Shown piece by piece: positions 14,562 to 24,126 of a stretch of DNA of 64,000 nt. The translations under genes and the position numbers were made by a program. The DNA is from Streptomyces sp. NBC_01754 (GTDB lineage: Bacteria > Actinomycetota > Actinomycetes > Streptomycetales > Streptomycetaceae): the NCBI RefSeq assembly GCF_035918015.1, contig NZ_CP109132.1:5766001-5830000 (forward strand). The letters run 5' to 3'. The notes beneath the pieces were generated by a model. The model was not told where the DNA came from. It made no database searches and saw nothing but the letters and a program-made list of their open reading frames with translations. Positions within the stretch are counted from its first letter, which is position 1, and every line of letters starts with the position of its first letter.

Positions 14562-14590
14562 GTGCCCCCGTCGGTGGACGACGGGGGCAC
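14562..14590. terminator. Hairpin terminator after the CsbD-like gene
   Basis: An 11-bp perfect stem GTGCCCCCGTC (14562-14572) pairs with GACGGGGGCAC (14580-14590) across a 7-nt loop. It lies 60 bp after the CsbD stop. The remaining gap to 14805 contains no convincing gene. Confidence 0.75.
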
Positions 14591-14805
14591 TCGCCTGTGC
14601 GGGAGCGCGGGATGCAGGCGCAGCGGCCTCGGGAGAAACTGCGGGGGAGCGCGGTGGACCGGCACTCCCGGGACGGCTTCCGACCTCCGGAGTGTGGGAG
14701 GGCGCGCGCACGCCGCAGGGTCGTCGCCACGCACGCCGGTAGTGCCTCGACGCGCCCTCCCGGCACGAGACCGGGCCGTACTAGCGTCGGCGGGAGGAGG
14801 CAGCC

Positions 14806-15048
14806 ATGGTGCGGCGATGGGTGCCGGCGCTCGTCCTCGGTGGTGTGTGGTGGTGGGCGGTGCTGCGGCTGGCGCTGGAACCCGAACACGCGGGCCTGGT
14901 CGAGGGCACGGTGGTGGCGGGCGGGTGGGGGCTGAGTCTGTTGCCCGTCCATGTGGCGGCGACCGTACGACCTGCCGAGGAGGAAGGGAAGGACGGCGGG
15001 CGGACCGCCGAGGAGCCCGGACCGGGGCGGTCGGCTTCGACCTCCTGA
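14806..15048 (+). CDS. Small two-span membrane protein
   Basis: An 80-residue protein with a short basic start (MVRRW), a first hydrophobic segment (about 6-25), a second (about 36-54, GTVVAGGWGLSLLPVHVAA), and a charged glycine-rich tail. It is convergent with the nei2 gene, 19 bp away. I recognise no family and infer an inner-membrane protein of unknown role. Confidence 0.55.
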   Translation: MVRRWVPALVLGGVWWWAVLRLALEPEHAGLVEGTVVAGGWGLSLLPVHVAATVRPAEEEGKDGGRTAEEPGPGRSASTS

Positions 15049-15067
15049 CGGTGCGGGCCCGGGCACC

Positions 15068-15901
15068 TCAGGGAGTGGGGCCGGTCTGGCAGCCCGGGCA
15101 CCAGTAGGTGGGGCGACGGTCTCGTTCGACCCTGCGGACCGGGGTCCCGCAGCGTGGACAGGGGCGACCGCCCCGGCCGTAGACGAACAGCCTGTCCCGG
15201 AAGCGGCGGGCCTCCCGCATACGATCCGGGCGGCCGGGGGCGGAGGACGCCACGGGCGCGGTCGTGGTCCGTACGGGACTGTCACGGTTGGCTTCGAGGA
15301 GCTGCTTGGCGGTACGGACCAGACGGGTCACGGTGGCCGGAGGAAGCTCGCCCACGGGAAGCCAGGGGGTGGCACGGGCCATGAAACAGAGTTCGCACAT
15401 GTATACGTTGCCGATACCGGCCAGATTGCGCTGGTCCAGCAACGCCTCCCCGAGCGGTCGGCCCGGCGCGGACAGAAGGTTGTGCTCCGCGGTGTCCGGA
15501 GCCCAGTCAGGACCCAGGAGATCGGGACCCAGGTGTCCGACGGCCCGGGCCTCGTCCTGGGTGCGGAGGAGTTCCAGCACGGGCAGGCGGTAGCCGACGG
15601 CCGTGCGCCGCGCCGTCTCCAGGACGGCGCGGATCTGGTGTGCGGGGCCGCCGCGCCAGCGTTGGCCTGGGGCGTAGAGGTGCCAGGCGCCGTCCATACG
15701 CAGATGGCTGTGGAGCGTGAGGCCGTCCTCGAGACGGGTGAGCAGGTGTTTTCCGCGGGCGGTGACGTCCAGGACGGTGCGGCCGCTCAGGTCGGCGGTG
15801 GCGAACCGGGGGACCCGCAGATCGGAACGGGTCAGGACCTGGCCCGCGAGCGCGGTGTCGAGACGCTTGGCCGTCTGCTGGACGGTGTCACCTTCGGGCA
15901 T
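15068..15901 (-). CDS. nei: Fpg/Nei-family DNA glycosylase (endonuclease VIII type)
   Basis: A 277-residue base-excision repair enzyme that removes oxidised bases and cleaves the abasic site. It starts MPEGDTV, giving the N-terminal Pro2 nucleophile and Glu3 after Met removal. It has the helix-two-turn-helix region (LLDQRNLAGIGNVYMCE, about 150-166) and a C-terminal zinc finger (CPRCGTPV ... YWCPGCQ). The MPEGDTV start and the SDLRVPRFAT strand are of the actinobacterial Nei2 type rather than Fpg. It lies downstream of the Lhr helicase gene in the same orientation, with about 200 bp between them, a pairing that suggests joint DNA repair. Confidence 0.9.
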   Translation of the reverse strand: MPEGDTVQQTAKRLDTALAGQVLTRSDLRVPRFATADLSGRTVLDVTARGKHLLTRLEDGLTLHSHLRMDGAWHLYAPGQRWRGGPAHQIRAVLETARRTAVGYRLPVLELLRTQDEARAVGHLGPDLLGPDWAPDTAEHNLLSAPGRPLGEALLDQRNLAGIGNVYMCELCFMARATPWLPVGELPPATVTRLVRTAKQLLEANRDSPVRTTTAPVASSAPGRPDRMREARRFRDRLFVYGRGGRPCPRCGTPVRRVERDRRPTYWCPGCQTGPTP

Positions 15902-16105
15902 GCCTCCATGATGCGTGGCCCGGCAGGCGGACGGTTCACGCCGGACCGGTCGTTCCCGCCGGTCAGGTCCCGCGCCGGGTCCGGTCAGGTCCCGCGTCGG
16001 GTCAGTTTCCGGCGGTCGGGTTCGCTTCCCTCCGGCCGTCCGCGGGATGCCGTGCGGGGACGGTGACGCGGGGCACCCTGGAGGCCGCACTCCGAGGGGC
16101 ACCGG

Positions 16106-19100
16106 TCAGGCGCGCAGGCGCAGGCCCCTCGGTGTGGCGAGGAATCCGGCGGCCTCCAGGGTGCGGCCCAGCAGCGAGGTGAGGGACGAGGCCCCGTTGG
16201 TGCGCTCCACCGTGACGGTGCCCAGCGTCCCCGCGCGGGCCGCTGCCGCGAGCGCCTCCGCCGCGGCGGCGAGCGACGGATCGCCGGGGTCGGCGGCCCA
16301 GGCCAGCAGGGACTTGCCGCCGCGCTCCATGTACAGCGTCAGTTCCCCCTCGACCAGGACCACCAGGGCGCCCGCCTTACGTCCGGGCTTGTGCCCCGCC
16401 CCGTCCGGTGACTCGGGCCAGGGCAGGGCGGCGCCGTACGCGTTGGCCGGGTCGGCCGCGGCGAGGACCACCGCCCGGGGGGCCGCGTCGGGGTCCCTGC
16501 GCTCGCGGGCGGTGGACACCGCTCTGAGCCGGTCCACCGCACCGTCCATCGCGAACTGCGCCGCCCCCAGACCCTCGACGACGTAACCCCGGCGTGCCTG
16601 GCCGCTGTCCTCGAACGCGGCGAGGACGCGGTAGGTCGCGGAGAACCCGCCCTCGACGCCCTCGGCCTGCACCGCTCCCCGGGTCACCACACCGTGGCGG
16701 TCGAGGAGTGTCCGGGCCAGGGCGTGGGCGCGATGGGTCGGCTCCGGCCGCTCCGAGGGGAGCAGGGACCAGCGGCCGGAGACGGTGGGCGGGCCGGTGC
16801 GGGAAGCGGGGCGCGCGGCCCCGGTCAGCGTCCCGTAACGCCCGCGCGGCACACTGCGCTTCGCCCGGTGGGCGGTGGAACCGGCCGTGCGGCCCGAACC
16901 GAGCAGGGAGCGCAACGGGGCGAGGGTGTCGTTGGTGAGCCGGCCGGACCACACCAGGTCCCAGAGCACGTCGGCGAGTTGTGGGTCGGTGCAGTCCGGG
17001 TGGGTGGTGGCACGCACCTGATCGGCGATCTGCCGGAAGAACAGGCCGTAGCCGCCGGAGAGGACGGTGAGGACCGACTCGTGCAGGGCGGTCTCCTCCA
17101 GCGGATGGGGCGGCGGCAGCAACAGGGGCGCGTTGTCGGCGGGGTAGAGGGAGAGCCAGCCGTCCTTGCCCGGAAGCGCTCCCGTGCCGGCCCACACGAC
17201 CTCGCCCGTCGTGGTGAGCTCGTCCAGGAGCGCGGGCGTGTAACCGGCCACCCTGCTCGGCAGGATGAGCTTCTCCAGAGCCGATGCGGGTACCGGTGCG
17301 CCCTGCAACTGTTCGATGGCACGGGCCAGTCCGTCGATTCCGCGGAGGCTGTTGTCGCCGATGTGCTGCCACTGGGGCAGGAACCCGGCCAGAGCCGGTG
17401 GCGGAACCGGCTCCAGCTCCTCGCGGAGGGCGGCGAGGGAGCGCCGGCGCAGCCGCCGCAGAACCGTGGCGTCGCACCATTCCTGGCCGATCCCGGCCGG
17501 ATGGAACTCGCCCTGGACGACGCGTCCCGAAGCGGCGAGCCGCCGCAACGCTCCCTCGGTGACGGCTGTGCCGAGCCCGAAGCGGCTCGCCGCGCGACTG
17601 GTGGTGAACGGGCCGTGCGTACGGGCGTATCGGGCGAGTAGATCGCCGAGCGGGTCCTTGACCGGTTCTGTGAAGGCCTCCGGGACGCCTACAGGCAGGG
17701 CGGTGCCCAGGGCGTCGCGCAGCCGGCCCGCGTCCTCGACCGCCGCCCAGTGGGGTGCTCCGCCGATGCGGACCTCGATGGCACGGCGGGCCGTCGCCAG
17801 TTCCCGTGCCCACGGCGGTTCGGCGCCGCGCTCGGCGAGCTCCGTGCCGGTGAGCGGGCCGAGGACGCGCAGGAGGTCGGCGACGCCCTCGACGTCCTTG
17901 ATCTTCCTGTCGTCGGTCAGCCACTGCAGCTCGCGCTCCAGCTCGCCGAGGACGTCGGCGTCCAGGAGCTCGCGCAGCTCGGCCTGCCCGAGCAGCTCGG
18001 CCAGGAGGTGGGAGTCGAGCGAGAGCGCGGCGGCGCGCCGCTCGGCCAGCGGGGAGTCGCCCTCGTAGAGGAACTGCGCGACGTATCCGAAGAGGAGGGA
18101 GCGGGCGAACGGGGAGGGCTCCTGGGTGGTCACCTCGACCAGGCGGATACGGCGGGCCTCCAAATCGCCCATCAGCTCGGTGAGTCCGGGGACGTCGAAC
18201 ACGTCCTGCAGGCATTCGCGGACCGCCTCGAGGACGATCGGGAACGAACCGAACTCGGAAGCCACCTGGAGCAGCTGCGACGCCCGCTGGCGCTGCTGCC
18301 AGAGCGGGGTGCGCTTGCCCGGACTCCGCCGGGGCAGCAGCAGGGCCCGCGCCGCGCACTCGCGGAAACGGGAGGCGAACAGGGCCGAGCCGCCCACCTG
18401 ATCGGTGACGACCTGGCTGATCTCCCCCTTGTCGAAGACCATGTCGGCGGCACCGACGGGCGGCTGTTCGCTGTCGGACCCGCCGGGGAAGACCGGAGCC
18501 GGCGTGCCCCGGCCGGTGTCCTCGGCCGTGCTGCCGGGAACCGCCTGGACCGGGTCGAAGTCCAGGAGGTCGAGGCCCATCAGATCGGCGTCCGGCAGCC
18601 TCAGCACGATGCCGTCGTCCGCGTGCATGACCTGTGCGTCCATGCCGTACCGCTCGCCGAGCCGGGCGGACAGGGCGAGCGCCCAGGGGGCGTGCACCTG
18701 GGCGCCGAACGGCGAGTGCACCACGATCCGCCAGTCGCCCAGCTCGTCGCGGAACCGCTCGACGAGGACGGTCCGGTCGTCGGGGACGTGACCGCACGCC
18801 CGGCGCTGCTCGTCCACGTACGACAGGATGTTGTCGGCCGCCCAGGCGTCGAGCCCGGCGGCGAGCAGCCGGAGCCTGGCGTCCTCGGCGGACAGCCCGC
18901 CGATCTCCCGGAGGAACGCGCCCAGCGCCCGCCCCAGCTCCAGCGGGCGGCCCAGCTGGTCGCCCTTCCAGAACGGCAGCCGGCCCGGGACGCCCGGGGC
19001 CGGTGAGACCAGGACGCGGTCCCGGGTGATGTCCTCGATCCGCCAGGAGGTGGTGCCCAGGGTGAACACGTCGCCGACCCGGGACTCGTACACCATCTCC

Positions 19101-20812
19101 TCGTCGAGCTCACCGACCCGGCCGCCGCCCTTCTTGGGGTCGGCGCCCGCCAGGAAGACCCCGAAGAGCCCGCGGTCGGGAATCGTCCCGCCGGACGTCA
19201 CGGCGAGGCGCTGGGCACCCGGGCGGCCCGTGACCGTACCGGCGATCCGGTCCCAGACGACCCGGGGGCGCAGCTCGGCGAAGGCGTCGGACGGGTAGCG
19301 TCCGGCGAGCATGTCGAGCACGGCCGTGAACGCCGATTCGGGCAGCGAGGCGAAGGGGGCGGCGCGGCGGGCCAGGGCCAGCAGGTCGTCGGCCTGCCGG
19401 CTGTCGAGCGCGACCATGGCGACCAGCTGCTGGGCCAGTACGTCGAGCGGGTTGGACGGGATCCGCAGGGCCTCGATGGCACCCACGCGCATCCGCTCGG
19501 TGACGACGGCCGCCTGGACGAGGTCGCCGCGGTACTTAGGGAAGACCACACCGGTGGACACCGCACCGACCTGGTGCCCCGCCCGGCCCACCCGCTGGAG
19601 CCCGGAGGCCACGGACGGGGGCGACTCCACCTGGATCACCAGGTCGACCGCGCCCATGTCGATACCGAGCTCCAGGCTCGACGTGGCGACCACGGCGGGC
19701 AGCCTGCCCGCCTTGAGGTCCTCCTCGACCTGGGAACGCTGCTCCTTGGACACGGAACCGTGGTGCGCGCGGGCGAGCAGCGCGGGCGCACCACGGGCCG
19801 CACCGGACTGCGCCATGATCTCGGCGGGGGAGTGGGCCTCCGGCAGCGGCACGGCGGGCGAGTCCTCGTCGAACACGGTGCCGGTCGCCCGCTCGTAGGC
19901 GATCTCGTTGAGCCGGTTGCACAGCCGCTCCGCGAGCCGCCGGGAATTGGCGAAGACGATGGTCGAGCGGTGGGACTGGACGAGGTCGACGATCCGCTCC
20001 TCGACATGCGGCCAGATCGACGGCTTCTCCGCCCGCCCTGCCGCGTCGTCAGTCGCGGGGGAGCCGCCGAGCTCCCCGAGGTCCTCCACCGGCACCACGA
20101 CCGAGAGGTCGAACTCCTTGGCGGACGGAGGCTGGACGATCTCCACCTTCCGCTGCGGCGACAGGAACCGGGCCACCTCGTCGACCGGGCGGACCGTCGC
20201 CGACAGGCCGATACGCCGGGCGGGCCGCGCCAGCAGCTCGTCCAGGCGCTCCAGCGAGAGGGCGAGGTGGGCGCCGCGCTTGGTGCCCGCCACGGCGTGC
20301 ACCTCGTCCAGGATCACCGTCTCGACCCCGGCGAGCGCTTCCCGTGCCGAGGAGGTGAGCATCAGGAACAGCGATTCCGGGGTGGTGATCAGGATGTCCG
20401 GCGGTTTCGTCGCCATCGAGCGCCGCTCGGCCTGAGGGGTGTCCCCGGAACGGATGCCCACCCTCACCTCCGGCTCCGGAAGGCCCCGGCGCACCGACTC
20501 CTGGCGGATCCCGGTCAGCGGTGAGCGCAGATTGCGCTCCACGTCGACCGCGAGGGCCTTCAGCGGGGAGACGTACAGCACACGGCAGCGCTTCTTGGCC
20601 TCGGCGGGTGGTGGCACGGCCGCCAGCCGGTCCAGCGAGGCGAGGAAGGCGGCCAGGGTCTTGCCCGAACCGGTCGGTGCGACGACGAGCACGTCCGATC
20701 CCTCGCCGATCGCCCGCCAGGCTCCTTCCTGCGCCGCGGTGGGCGCGTCGAAGGCGCCCGTGAACCAGCCGCGGGTCGCGGGCGAGAACGAATCGAGTGC
20801 GGAAGGGGCCAT
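16106..20812 (-). CDS. lhr: Lhr-type DEAD/DEAH superfamily-2 helicase
   Basis: The 1568-residue protein is a full-length Lhr. The RecA1 domain has the Walker A APTGSGKT (about 45-52) and DEVH box (LILDEVHAVAG type, about 165). SAT motif III follows (IGLSATVRP), then RecA2 with QRVGRAGH. The C-terminal two-thirds are the long Lhr winged-helix and Lhr-specific regions (ends RGLRLRA). Lhr proteins are 3'-to-5' DNA translocases or RNA:DNA unwinding enzymes in DNA repair, and the length matches the long bacterial form. The ATG at MAPSALDS was preferred; MVGMAPS three codons upstream is an alternative. It is divergent from the AraC regulator with an 81-bp gap. Confidence 0.93.
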   Translation of the reverse strand: MAPSALDSFSPATRGWFTGAFDAPTAAQEGAWRAIGEGSDVLVVAPTGSGKTLAAFLASLDRLAAVPPPAEAKKRCRVLYVSPLKALAVDVERNLRSPLTGIRQESVRRGLPEPEVRVGIRSGDTPQAERRSMATKPPDILITTPESLFLMLTSSAREALAGVETVILDEVHAVAGTKRGAHLALSLERLDELLARPARRIGLSATVRPVDEVARFLSPQRKVEIVQPPSAKEFDLSVVVPVEDLGELGGSPATDDAAGRAEKPSIWPHVEERIVDLVQSHRSTIVFANSRRLAERLCNRLNEIAYERATGTVFDEDSPAVPLPEAHSPAEIMAQSGAARGAPALLARAHHGSVSKEQRSQVEEDLKAGRLPAVVATSSLELGIDMGAVDLVIQVESPPSVASGLQRVGRAGHQVGAVSTGVVFPKYRGDLVQAAVVTERMRVGAIEALRIPSNPLDVLAQQLVAMVALDSRQADDLLALARRAAPFASLPESAFTAVLDMLAGRYPSDAFAELRPRVVWDRIAGTVTGRPGAQRLAVTSGGTIPDRGLFGVFLAGADPKKGGGRVGELDEEMVYESRVGDVFTLGTTSWRIEDITRDRVLVSPAPGVPGRLPFWKGDQLGRPLELGRALGAFLREIGGLSAEDARLRLLAAGLDAWAADNILSYVDEQRRACGHVPDDRTVLVERFRDELGDWRIVVHSPFGAQVHAPWALALSARLGERYGMDAQVMHADDGIVLRLPDADLMGLDLLDFDPVQAVPGSTAEDTGRGTPAPVFPGGSDSEQPPVGAADMVFDKGEISQVVTDQVGGSALFASRFRECAARALLLPRRSPGKRTPLWQQRQRASQLLQVASEFGSFPIVLEAVRECLQDVFDVPGLTELMGDLEARRIRLVEVTTQEPSPFARSLLFGYVAQFLYEGDSPLAERRAAALSLDSHLLAELLGQAELRELLDADVLGELERELQWLTDDRKIKDVEGVADLLRVLGPLTGTELAERGAEPPWARELATARRAIEVRIGGAPHWAAVEDAGRLRDALGTALPVGVPEAFTEPVKDPLGDLLARYARTHGPFTTSRAASRFGLGTAVTEGALRRLAASGRVVQGEFHPAGIGQEWCDATVLRRLRRRSLAALREELEPVPPPALAGFLPQWQHIGDNSLRGIDGLARAIEQLQGAPVPASALEKLILPSRVAGYTPALLDELTTTGEVVWAGTGALPGKDGWLSLYPADNAPLLLPPPHPLEETALHESVLTVLSGGYGLFFRQIADQVRATTHPDCTDPQLADVLWDLVWSGRLTNDTLAPLRSLLGSGRTAGSTAHRAKRSVPRGRYGTLTGAARPASRTGPPTVSGRWSLLPSERPEPTHRAHALARTLLDRHGVVTRGAVQAEGVEGGFSATYRVLAAFEDSGQARRGYVVEGLGAAQFAMDGAVDRLRAVSTARERRDPDAAPRAVVLAAADPANAYGAALPWPESPDGAGHKPGRKAGALVVLVEGELTLYMERGGKSLLAWAADPGDPSLAAAAEALAAAARAGTLGTVTVERTNGASSLTSLLGRTLEAAGFLATPRGLRLRA

Positions 20813-20893
20813 GCCCACCATCGTGCACCCCGGCACTGACAGCCGCCGGGCACCCGCCCCGCGCACCCGGTCCGGACCTGCGAGAATCCGGTC

Positions 20894-21757
20894 ATGGCGG
20901 CAGTGGGAGCGGCGAAGGAGTGGGCACGGCACTGGCAGTACGCGGAGCTGCCGGACCTGGACCTGCTGCGGGCCCGCTACGTCCGCCACACCTTCCCGCG
21001 CCACAGCCACGAGGGCTACGTCTTCGGTTCCGTCACCCGGGGCGTCGAGGACGTCGGGCTCCCGGAGGGCACCGTGCACGCCGGTCCCGGCAGCGTCGTC
21101 ATGATCAACCCGGAGGTGCCCCACACCGCACGTGCCGGGGTGCCCGACGGATGGATGTACGCCACGCTGTACCCCTCGGCCCGGGTGGTCAACGACATCG
21201 CCGCGGACCTGACGAGCCTGCGCGGTACGGTCGCGTTCGCCCGGACCAGCGTGGTGGACCCGTGTGCCGCCCGGCTGGTGGCCGATGTCCACCGGGCGGC
21301 CGAGGAGGGAAACGCGCTGGCCGCCGACAGCGTCCTGCGTGTCCTGGTGGCCCGGCTGCTCGACGGCCACGGCACCGTGCTCCCCGCCCTGACGCCCCGC
21401 GCCGCCGGTTCGCGTGACGCGGTCCGTGCCCGTGCGGTCCTGGAGGACCGGATGGACCGGCCGCCGACCCTGGAGGCGCTCGCCGCCGAACTGGGTACCA
21501 GCCCGTTCGCCCTGCTGCGCGCCTTCAGGAAGCAGTACGGAATGCCCCCGCACACCTGGCTCACCGACGCCCGGGTGCGTCGTGCGCGGCGCCTGCTCGA
21601 CGAGGGGACGGCCCCGGCCGAGGCCGCCACCGCGGTCGGTTTCACCGACCAGCCCCATCTCAACCGTCACTTCACCCGGATCGTCGGGGTGCCCCCGGGC
21701 GCCTACCGGCGGGAACGCGCAAGAACGTACAAGACGGGTCCGCGGTTACCGTCGTAA
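20894..21757 (+). CDS. AraC-family regulator of the azlCD pair
   Basis: A 287-residue regulator. An N-terminal cupin-type ligand domain (HTFPRHSHEGYVFGSVTRG ... NPEVPHTAR) spans residues 25-95. The C-terminal AraC double HTH (LEALAAELGTSPFALLRAF; PAEAATAVGFTDQPHLNRHF) spans residues 190-280. AraC proteins of this kind, with an upstream cupin, typically activate the neighbouring amino-acid exporter genes; azlC starts 10 bp downstream in the same direction, so I infer local control. Confidence 0.88.
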   Translation: MAAVGAAKEWARHWQYAELPDLDLLRARYVRHTFPRHSHEGYVFGSVTRGVEDVGLPEGTVHAGPGSVVMINPEVPHTARAGVPDGWMYATLYPSARVVNDIAADLTSLRGTVAFARTSVVDPCAARLVADVHRAAEEGNALAADSVLRVLVARLLDGHGTVLPALTPRAAGSRDAVRARAVLEDRMDRPPTLEALAAELGTSPFALLRAFRKQYGMPPHTWLTDARVRRARRLLDEGTAPAEAATAVGFTDQPHLNRHFTRIVGVPPGAYRRERARTYKTGPRLPS

Positions 21758-21767
21758 CGTTCCGGGT

Positions 21768-22550
21768 GTGCCAGAACAGACAGCCTCCCCTCAGAACACC
21801 GGTGCCCCCGGTGCCCCGCCGGGCGGCGGGAAACCGGATGCCGCGGTCGTCCGGGACGCGCTCGGCGTCGGTGTCGCCGTGGGCCTCTCCGGCTTCGCCT
21901 TCGGGGTCACCTCGGCGGGATCCGGGCTCACCCTGCTCCAGACCTGCGCGTTGAGCCTCCTGGTCTTCACCGGGGCCTCGCAGTTCGCCCTCGTGGGCGC
22001 GCTCGCGGCCGGCGGGAACCCCTACACGGCGGCGGCCGGTGCCTTCTTCCTCGGCGTACGCAACGCCTTCTACGGACTGCGGCTCTCCCAGCTGCTCGCC
22101 CTGCCGCGGGTACTGAGGCCCGTCGCCGCCCAGTGGGTCATCGACGAGACGACCGCCGTCACGCTGGCCCAGCCCACCCGGCGGTCCGCCCGCATCGGCT
22201 TCACCGTGACCGGGCTCACCCTCTACGTCCTGTGGAACCTCACCACCCTGGTGGGCGCGCTCGGGGCGGAGGCGCTCGGCGACACCGACACCTGGGGGCT
22301 GGACGCGGCGAGCCCCGCCGTGTTCCTCGCCCTGCTCGCGCCGATGCTCAAGAGCACCACGGAACGGGTGACGGCGGGGCTGGCGGTCCTGCTCGCCCTG
22401 GGGCTGCTGCCGGTCCTTCCGGCGGGCGTACCCGTCCTGGTGTCCGCGCTCGCCGCTCCTGTCGTCCTCTTCCTCGGGGGACGCGGAAGGACCGGCGGCA
22501 CGGACGCGACCGGCACCGTGACCACGACGAAGCCCCGGGAGGGCCGGTGA
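21768..22550 (+). CDS. azlC: AzlC-family branched-chain amino acid exporter subunit
   Basis: A 260-residue membrane protein with about seven hydrophobic segments and the family hallmark SLLVFTGASQFALVGAL, then AFFLGVRNAFYGL. AzlC pairs with the small AzlD to export branched-chain amino acids or their analogues. It starts at GTG (VPEQTASPQN), the only start that leaves the regulator gene intact. Its stop overlaps the azlD start by GTGA, so the two subunits are translated together. Confidence 0.92.
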   Translation: MPEQTASPQNTGAPGAPPGGGKPDAAVVRDALGVGVAVGLSGFAFGVTSAGSGLTLLQTCALSLLVFTGASQFALVGALAAGGNPYTAAAGAFFLGVRNAFYGLRLSQLLALPRVLRPVAAQWVIDETTAVTLAQPTRRSARIGFTVTGLTLYVLWNLTTLVGALGAEALGDTDTWGLDAASPAVFLALLAPMLKSTTERVTAGLAVLLALGLLPVLPAGVPVLVSALAAPVVLFLGGRGRTGGTDATGTVTTTKPREGR

Positions 22551-22852
22551 ACATCTGGATCGCAGTCGGGCTCACCGCGGTGGGCTGCTACCTGGCCAAG
22601 CTCCTGGGGCTGCTGGTCCCCGCGGGCGTACTCGAACGGCCTCTGGTGCAGCGGCTGGCCGCTCTGCTGCCGGTCGCCCTGCTCGCGGCCCTCACCGCCC
22701 AGCAGACCTTCGCCCAGGGACAGCAGCTGGTGCCGGACGCCAGGGCGGCCGGGCTCGCGGCGGCCGCCCTCGCCCTCGTCCTCCGGGCGCCCTTCCTGGT
22801 CGTCGTCGGCGCGGCCGTCGTCGTCACGGCGGGCGTACGCGCGCTGGCCTAG
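22547..22852 (+). CDS. azlD: AzlD-family transporter subunit
   Basis: A 101-residue, four-span membrane protein (IWIAVGLTAVGCYLAKLLGL ... LLPVALLAALTAQQTF ... LALVLRAPFLVVVGAAVVV), the usual size of AzlD. It has a GTG start with GTGA overlap to azlC. Its stop is 3 bp from the stop of the convergent neighbour, so there is no room for a separate terminator. Confidence 0.9.
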   Translation: MNIWIAVGLTAVGCYLAKLLGLLVPAGVLERPLVQRLAALLPVALLAALTAQQTFAQGQQLVPDARAAGLAAAALALVLRAPFLVVVGAAVVVTAGVRALA

Positions 22853-22855
22853 GCC

Positions 22856-23770
22856 TCAGCGCAGGCCACGCCCGTAGGCCCTCAGGGTCTGCAAGGCCCT
22901 GAGGGTCACCAGGGGCCGTCCCTCCAGCTCGGTGCCGGGCGCCCACCGCCGCCAGCCGACGGGCCAGCCCCCGTCCTCCCGCTGCCCGGCCGCCAGCTGG
23001 TCCAGGGAGCCCTCCAGTTCGTCCTCGCCGAACCAGCGGCGCGCCAGCGACCCGGGGGTGCGGGCGTAGTCGTACGGGAAGTGGTGCTCCCCCGGGGCGT
23101 AACCGGGCGCCACCGGGTACTCCGCCCGGCGCCGCGGGTCCAGCACCACGAGGCGCTGCTCGCGCACCAGGTGCCCGAGCCGGTCGGCGGCGGCCTCGGC
23201 GCGTGCCCGGTCCGGTACACCGTCCAGGAAGGCGAGGGCCGCCTCGATCTCGTACGGGTGAGACCGCTCCAGCGCGTCCACGGCGGCCCAGCAGAAGTCG
23301 GTGGCCCGGAACAGCCACGCGTGCCACACCCGGTTGCGGTGCAGCAGTCCGACCACCGGGCCGGTCGCCAGCAGTTCGGCCGGCGGGTCTTCCACCACGG
23401 GGATGAAGGGTGCGGTGGGGTAGCCGCGCTGCGAGGGGCGGAGGGCGGGCAGGGCGCCCTCCTTGGTCGACACCTCGGTCAGATAGCGGCAGATCCGCTC
23501 CACCCGCGGCCCGGTGCACCGGCCGATCGAATCGAGGACGCTGAGCGCGTGGGCGGTGTGCAGTGGCTGGCTCACGGGCCCCCGGAGGTCGGGTTCGAGC
23601 GCGTGACCGTAGCCACCGTCCTCGTTCAGGTAGGCGGTGAGGGCGGCCTCGACCGCGTCCGCGCTCCCGTCCAGGAAGAGGTGGGCGAACCGCCGTTGTT
23701 CCAGGACGCGTGCGGTGAGCCAGACGAACTGCTCGGCGCGGGCGAGGGAGGGTACTCCGGTTCCAGCCAT
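22856..23770 (-). CDS. Prenyltransferase/squalene-cyclase-repeat protein of unknown function
   Basis: This 304-residue protein contains alpha/alpha-toroid repeats (ALTAYLNEDGGYGHALEPDL, LDQLAAGQREDGGWPVGWRR), each with the QxxDGGW-like turn of terpene cyclases, but no DXDD motif. It is probably a toroid-fold protein rather than a cyclase. The start follows a gap where DUF3046 begins on the opposite strand. Homologues sit here in many Streptomyces genomes, from memory; no substrate can be named. Confidence 0.7.
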   Translation of the reverse strand: MAGTGVPSLARAEQFVWLTARVLEQRRFAHLFLDGSADAVEAALTAYLNEDGGYGHALEPDLRGPVSQPLHTAHALSVLDSIGRCTGPRVERICRYLTEVSTKEGALPALRPSQRGYPTAPFIPVVEDPPAELLATGPVVGLLHRNRVWHAWLFRATDFCWAAVDALERSHPYEIEAALAFLDGVPDRARAEAAADRLGHLVREQRLVVLDPRRRAEYPVAPGYAPGEHHFPYDYARTPGSLARRWFGEDELEGSLDQLAAGQREDGGWPVGWRRWAPGTELEGRPLVTLRALQTLRAYGRGLR

Positions 23771-23849
23771 GGACCGACCGTAGAGGGGAATCCGCGGCCG
23801 TCGCCGGGTACCGGCTCGGCTGCACCCGCAGGAGCGGGATACTGGAGTC

Positions 23850-24044
23850 ATGCGGTTGACGATTTTCTGGGAGCGGATGGCCGAGCACTTCGGTGAGGGC
23901 TACGCCGATTCCTTCGCACGCGATCACGTGATGGCCGATCTCGGCGGCCGCACGGTGTACGAGGCGCTGGCCGCGGGCTGGGAGACCAAGGACGTCTGGC
24001 GAGGGGTCTGCTCGGCGGTGGGGATTCCCCCCGGCGAGCGCTAG
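23850..24044 (+). CDS. DUF3046 protein
   Basis: A 64-residue protein beginning MRLTIFWERMAEHFGEGYAD, with DHVMADLGGRTVYEALAAGW in the middle. Actinobacteria place DUF3046 genes just upstream of recA, and this one is 1.6 kb before recA with only a permease between them. It is a small helical protein with no catalytic motif and unknown role; the location suggests DNA-repair context. Confidence 0.88.
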   Translation: MRLTIFWERMAEHFGEGYADSFARDHVMADLGGRTVYEALAAGWETKDVWRGVCSAVGIPPGER

Positions 24045-24047
24045 AGA

Positions 24048-24085
24048 CCCGGGCCGGAGCCGTCCCCGGCCGGCTCCGGCCCGGG
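24048..24085. terminator. Hairpin terminator after the DUF3046 gene
   Basis: A 15-bp perfect stem (CCCGGGCCGGAGCCG, 24048-24062, with 24071-24085) has an 8-nt loop, 4 bp after the stop. It separates DUF3046 from the permease. Confidence 0.8.
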
Positions 24086-24126
24086 GCAGGCGGCCGGTCC
24101 GGACGACGGTAGGCGAGACTTGTGCC

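Noticed and set aside
16377..18797. Long open frame of about 800 codons within the Lhr gene on the same strand
   Set aside because: Arg/Pro/Gly-rich product typical of an out-of-frame high-GC shadow; the Lhr frame has all helicase motifs.
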